Part shown: positions 59,971 to 62,918 of the stretch, in pieces | Layout of the letters: each line of letters opens with the position of its first letter | Numbering within the stretch: position 1 is the stretch's first letter | Assembly (NCBI RefSeq): GCF_900696085.1 | Contig: NZ_CAADFC020000044.1 | Span: 1 to 62,918, forward strand | Source: Bradyrhizobium ivorense | GTDB taxonomy: Bacteria > Pseudomonadota > Alphaproteobacteria > Rhizobiales > Xanthobacteraceae | Direction: 5' to 3' | Length of the DNA stretch: 62,918 bases | Program-made: the position numbers and the translations under genes | The notes under the pieces: generated by a model | The model's database searches: none | What the model saw: only the letters and a program-made list of their open reading frames with translations | Told to the model about the DNA's origin: nothing

Positions 59971-60627
59971 TCAGGCGGACACGCCGACGCCGATCGGGCA
60001 GGACACGCCGGTGCCGCCGAGCCCGCAATAGCCCGCCGGGTTCTTGGCGAGATACTGCTGATGATAGTCCTCGGCGAAGTAGAACGCGCCCGACGGCGCG
60101 ATCTCGGTGGTGATGGCGCCGATGCCCTTCGCGGCGAGCGCCTTCTGATACATCGCCTTCGACTCGTCGGCGGCTTTGCGCTGCGCATCGCTGAAGGTGT
60201 AGATCGCCGAACGATACTGCGTGCCGACGTCGTTGCCCTGGCGCATGCCCTGGGTCGGGTCGTGGTTCTCCCAGAACGTCTTCAAGAGCTTCTCGTAGGA
60301 GATCTTCTTCGGATCGAACACGACCAGCACCACCTCGGTGTGGCCGGTGCGCCCCGAGCAGACCTCTTCATAGGTCGGGTTCGGCGTGTGGCCGCCGGCA
60401 TAGCCGACCGCGGTGGTGTAGATGCCGTCGCCGAGCTCCCAGAACTTGCGCTCCGCGCCCCAGAAGCAGCCGAGCGCGAACACCGCCTGCTCGAGGCCTT
60501 GCGGGTAAGGCGGCTGCAGCTTGCTGCCGTTGACGAAGTGCGTGGTCGCTGTCGGAATCGGTGTCGCGCGGCCCGGCAGCGCCTCGGCGGCGCTCGGCAA
60601 CGCGGTGGTCTTGCGCATGAACAACAT
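59971..60627 (-). CDS. msrA: peptide-methionine (S)-S-oxide reductase
   Basis: 218 residues. The MsrA catalytic motif is ALGCFWGAERKFWEL with the active Cys, and the family signature YAGGHTPNPTYEEVCSGRTGHTEVV follows. The FYFAEDYHQQYLAKNPAGYCGLGGTG end carries further Cys that could recycle the enzyme. It is cytoplasmic and repairs oxidised Met. It is regulated perhaps through the 12-bp palindrome at 60.69 kb upstream. Confidence 0.95.
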   Translation of the reverse strand: MLFMRKTTALPSAAEALPGRATPIPTATTHFVNGSKLQPPYPQGLEQAVFALGCFWGAERKFWELGDGIYTTAVGYAGGHTPNPTYEEVCSGRTGHTEVVLVVFDPKKISYEKLLKTFWENHDPTQGMRQGNDVGTQYRSAIYTFSDAQRKAADESKAMYQKALAAKGIGAITTEIAPSGAFYFAEDYHQQYLAKNPAGYCGLGGTGVSCPIGVGVSA

Positions 60628-60686
60628 GGATTACCTCCGGGCGGGACATCGGCCGACGCGGGCAGCGGCCTGCGGGCCGGGCTGTC

Positions 60687-60698
60687 ACCTATATAGGT
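60687..60698. promoter_or_regulatory. 12-bp palindrome in the msrA upstream region
   Basis: ACCTATATAGGT, perfectly symmetric, about 60 bp before the msrA start codon. It includes a TATATA that could serve as a -10 box, but no good -35 accompanies it on the minus strand. Confidence 0.35.
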
Positions 60699-60745
60699 TG
60701 TTACGCAATTGATGGCAGCCCCGTTACGGGCGGCACCGCAAAGGC

Positions 60746-61063
60746 TCAGTCCCGCGTGTAGCCGATCAGGCGCTTGCGGGGCCGGAACAGGATCATCAGA
60801 AGCAGGCCGGCAATGCCGAGCACCGCAAACACCGGCTGCTCCAAGATCACCCTGACCACGTCGTTCCAGACCCAGGGCGCGACCCCTTCCACCCAGGCGC
60901 GGAACGCCGCCTGGCTGGACTGGTGGATGTCGTTCCAGAACTGGCCGAACCGGGTGAACCGCAGGCTCTGGTCGGCAACGTAGCGGGCGCCGTCATAGAC
61001 CATGAAGACGAATCCGCCGGCCAGCAGCAACAGGCCGATAAGTCGGAAAAAACCGCGGATCAT
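60746..61063 (-). CDS. small two-TM membrane protein
   Basis: 105 residues. An N-terminal TM (FFRLIGLLLLAGGFVFMVYDG) and a C-terminal TM (PVFAVLGIAGLLLMILF) flank an amphipathic middle (FGQFWNDIHQSSQAAFRAWVEGVAPWVWNDVV). The end is basic (RPRKRLIGYTRD). No named family. Confidence 0.7.
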   Translation of the reverse strand: MIRGFFRLIGLLLLAGGFVFMVYDGARYVADQSLRFTRFGQFWNDIHQSSQAAFRAWVEGVAPWVWNDVVRVILEQPVFAVLGIAGLLLMILFRPRKRLIGYTRD

Positions 61064-61161
61064 GCGTCACCCTAACTTGCTGTCGCGCCCCACGCGTCGT
61101 CAGGCCTTACCGGGCGCCCCCCGGAAATTCAACCTCTTCAGCACCTTATCCGCCCATCGCG

Positions 61162-61183
61162 GGCCCGATTTCGGGCCGTTTTT
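61162..61183 (+). terminator. terminator-like hairpin with no gene in front of it
   Basis: GGCCCGA-TT-TCGGGCC then GTTTTT. The only upstream gene runs the other way, so this may be left over from a gene that once preceded rpsT. Confidence 0.45.
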
Positions 61184-61197
61184 GGCCCCGGAAAGCG

Positions 61198-61226
61198 TTG
61201 ACGCTATGGCCTGCGCCATCTATAAG
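61198..61226 (+). promoter_or_regulatory. sigma70 promoter of rpsT
   Basis: TTGACG (61198-61203), exactly 17 bp, TATAAG (61221-61226). It gives a leader of about 220 nt before rpsT. Confidence 0.7.
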
Positions 61227-61452
61227 ACCGGCCGATGGCGGCGGGCGCAATCCTGCCGCCGCTTGTTCTTTGGACAGTGCCGCAGGTGGGGACAGCGTTT
61301 TGCGCTCCTCGCATGGCCGCCTCAAGAACACGCCAAGCTACCCTTGGATCAAGCTACCCTTGGACAATACACCCGAGTAGAGATTTGAACCGGCCGGTGC
61401 GCGCGAGCCCGACCACCGAGCGTCACCGCCGAAGGACAGTTAGAGACCGACC

Positions 61453-61719
61453 ATGGCCAACACCACCTCCGCCAAGAAGGCGACCCGCAAGATTGCCCGC
61501 CGCACCATCGTCAACAAGTCGCGCCGCACCCAGATGCGTGGCGCGGTCCGCACCGTCGAGGAGGCGATCAAGCGCGGCGATCGCGAGGCAGCACTCAAGG
61601 CGATGGTCCGCGCCGAGCCCGAGCTGATGAAGGCGGCGCAGCGCAACATCATTCACAAGAACAACGCGAGCCGGAAGGTGTCGCGCCTCTCGCATCAGAT
61701 CGCGAAGCTCGCGAAGTAA
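61453..61719 (+). CDS. rpsT: 30S ribosomal protein S20
   Basis: 88 residues, MANTTSAKKATRKIARRTIVNKSRRTQMRGAVRTVEEAIKRGD..., highly basic and helical, the standard alphaproteobacterial S20. It binds 16S rRNA in the body of the 30S subunit. It is followed by a textbook terminator, so it is a single-gene unit from the promoter at 61198. In this lineage it normally lies close to dnaA and the origin. Confidence 0.97.
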   Translation: MANTTSAKKATRKIARRTIVNKSRRTQMRGAVRTVEEAIKRGDREAALKAMVRAEPELMKAAQRNIIHKNNASRKVSRLSHQIAKLAK

Positions 61720-61747
61720 AGCTGACTGAAAAATATATTCGTCACGA

Positions 61748-61778
61748 AGCCCGGCTCGCGCCGGGCTTTTTGTTTTTT
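61748..61778 (+). terminator. rpsT intrinsic terminator
   Basis: AGCCCGGC / GCCGGGCT, 8-bp stem, TCGC loop, then TTTTTGTTTTTT. Confidence 0.92.
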
Positions 61779-62587
61779 GTCGTGGATGTTTCGTCACACG
61801 ATATTGCTTGCAATTGCAGTGTCACGAAACGCGTGTCATGTTTCGTCGCGTCCGTAGTTCACCGGATACGCATGCTTAACGCGTCACGCTCGCGCGAAAG
61901 TATCCTGCACTACGTAACGTAGATGGAATAGTGGCGTACATCCCGCCTCGAAAATTGCGCGGGGAGTTACCCTGCAAAAGTAATCGTGAAAAATGACGCT
62001 TCGCGAGTTACTTATGCACATAGTGCTAGAGAGCGATTGGAAAATCGATCGGCACAAGAGCCAACGTAAATTTTTTATGAAAATTTTTTGGTATTGCACC
62101 GCGGTTTGTGACACGCAGGATTCTGTGCGCAGATTCATGAGCTTGTATTCTCGGCCCTGCATCGGCAGCTCGGCAACAGTCGCGAAGAGTCGCGATCTCC
62201 GTCGAATCCCCGGATTGTCAGAAAATGCTCTTGGTGTAATTGTCTTGTTGTTCGCGACGCCCACGGCTCTCCAGATCAGCGCGGTTTGAGACCCAAGGGC
62301 GGACGCGCAAATCGGCGGCGGTGTGCGCGTTAGCGACGCTCTCCAAGCGAAGCTAGATTGACAACTCATAGCGATATGAGGACGGCTGGCCTGTGTCAAA
62401 ATTTCTCCGGCGATGTCCCGGCCATTCGGGGGATCGAACAAGAGAGACCAGGACAAGCCGTCGGAATCTGGCAGCGGGAACGCGGAGCGAGCGAACGGGT
62501 TGACGAGGACTACGCGGCGGCAGCGCGGGACATTTCGATGTTCGGTAGCGGCAACACGGATTTGAAGACACAAGCGAGCTGACAGCT
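61779..62587. other. lower-GC stretch downstream of rpsT, possible origin-side sequence
   Basis: A/T content rises here, with TAAATTTTTTATGAAAATTTTTTGG at 62067-62091 as the extreme. One match to the DnaA-box consensus occurs (TTATGCACA, 62012-62020), with only one clear box. CTACG-TAA-CGTAG at 61910-61922 is a small dyad. A plus-strand frame 61993-62289 (MTLRELLMHIVLESDWKIDRHKSQ...) and another to 62582 (...DEDYAAAARDISMFG...) are open but not convincingly coding; the first could be the decayed start of a serine-acetyltransferase-like gene. Confidence 0.4.
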
Positions 62588-62607
62588 CGCCGCGACACGT
62601 CGCGGCG
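62588..62607. promoter_or_regulatory. perfect GC hairpin just before a strong ribosome site
   Basis: CGCCGCGAC-AC-GTCGCGGCG: 9-bp perfect arms. AGGGGGAGGA follows at 62611-62620 and an ATG at 62624. This placement could control translation of the small ORF. Confidence 0.5.
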
Positions 62608-62623
62608 GGGAGGGGGAGGAACT

Positions 62624-62746
62624 ATGTCTTACGGGATCATCTCTGCAGTCGACGCCACGACAGCTGAAGTGCAGGTTTCCAGTGGTACCGTAATCGACCC
62701 CTCGGACGTCCACTCCCACCCGCTGCGCCCCTCGAGTACGCGCTGA
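62624..62746 (+). CDS. possible 40-residue protein or leader peptide
   Basis: MSYGIISAVDATTAEVQVSS... ends PLRPSSTR. The Shine-Dalgarno AGGGGGAGGA is one of the best in the window and is well spaced. Family unknown. It may be a genuine small protein, a leader peptide for whatever lies right of the window, or the remnant of a longer gene. It is followed by 170 bp without a recognisable gene. The window then ends in ACGAAGGCA, which could be the ribosome site of the next gene. Confidence 0.4.
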   Translation: MSYGIISAVDATTAEVQVSSGTVIDPSDVHSHPLRPSSTR

Positions 62747-62918
62747 CCTCGCGGGACGCACCTTCTCCAAACGACTGATCTGACCGGTGGCGCGTTGTCG
62801 CTACACGGGAGAGCTTTGTCCGGAGCAGCACTGCGCCCCGCTGGAGGTCGCGCCGCGAACGGAAACGCGCGCGGCGATTTCACAACAACATCACTCTGTC
62901 TGGAAAAGTACGAAGGCA

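Larger units (their letters stand above)
61064..61452. other. promoter region upstream of rpsT
   Basis: Carries the rpsT promoter, a hairpin with T-run (see separate entries), and a direct repeat CAAGCTACCCTTGGA (61332-61360) of unknown meaning. No gene. Confidence 0.5.

Noticed and set aside
61332..61364. Direct repeat CAAGCTACCCTTGGA as a CRISPR-like or iteron element
   Set aside because: Only two units with a 2-nt step; far too few for an array or iteron set.
61993..62289. 98-residue ORF after rpsT as a real gene
   Set aside because: Only the first ~35 residues faintly resemble the start of serine-acetyltransferase-type proteins; no strong ribosome site, and the rest has no pattern. Kept only as a note in the gap description.

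Overview
The window looks like a piece of an alphaproteobacterial chromosome of the Bradyrhizobium / Rhodopseudomonas type. The reasons are high GC, codon use, many palindromic intergenic repeats of the kinds common in that group, a 1606-residue NAD-dependent glutamate dehydrogenase, an HWE-family sensor kinase, tripartite-tricarboxylate (Bug) binding proteins, and an rpsT gene followed by a long non-coding stretch. The genus is inferred from style; no 16S gene or other marker is present.

Layout. 1-0.3 kb: 3' end of an IS1182-type transposase. 0.7-8.4 kb: SDR dehydrogenase, HWE histidine kinase, GGDEF/EAL protein, YccF membrane protein, secreted proteins, and a frameshifted alkanesulfonate-monooxygenase-like gene. 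A tRNA-Arg(CCG) at 8.5 kb is followed by an accessory-looking block (8.6-20.3 kb): a TetR/amidase divergent pair with two operator-like palindromes around its promoter, a second MipZ/ParA-type ATPase, a LysR/old-yellow-enzyme divergent pair leading into a small detoxification-like run (antibiotic-biosynthesis monooxygenase, alpha/beta hydrolase, metal-ligand-poor metallo-beta-lactamase fold), a CBS protein and a YbaK-like editing protein. Several gene fragments in this block are duplicated, which suggests an old, decaying insertion region.

20.5-34.5 kb returns to housekeeping style: secreted pentapeptide-repeat protein, NAD-GDH, GreA-like factor, AraC/MFS divergent pair, and an RND efflux pump with its adaptor. 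34.7-45.5 kb holds enzymes and regulators: isochorismatase coupled to a GlxA-like regulator, LuxR-type regulator, serine hydrolase, GST, threonine ammonia-lyase, cis-prenyl transferase, and a winged-helix regulator with a membrane partner. 45.6-53.8 kb has an ArsR / SRPBCC / DUF899 operon, a Bug binding protein, a VOC protein, an acyl-CoA ligase broken by an internal deletion, a P450 and an HD-GYP protein. 54-60.6 kb has a two-subunit molybdenum hydroxylase of the isoquinoline oxidoreductase type, hydrolases, a Wza-like export lipoprotein and MsrA. The right end holds rpsT with a clear promoter and terminator, then 1.2 kb of lower-GC DNA with one DnaA-box match and a small ORF behind a very strong ribosome binding site. 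In relatives rpsT lies next to dnaA; dnaA is not visible before the window ends.

No CRISPR array, prophage, secretion system or obvious defence island was found. The least ordinary parts are the repeat-riddled 8.6-20.3 kb block, the two-operator promoter at 9.3 kb, the metal-ligand-poor MBL protein, and the unassigned stretch after rpsT.
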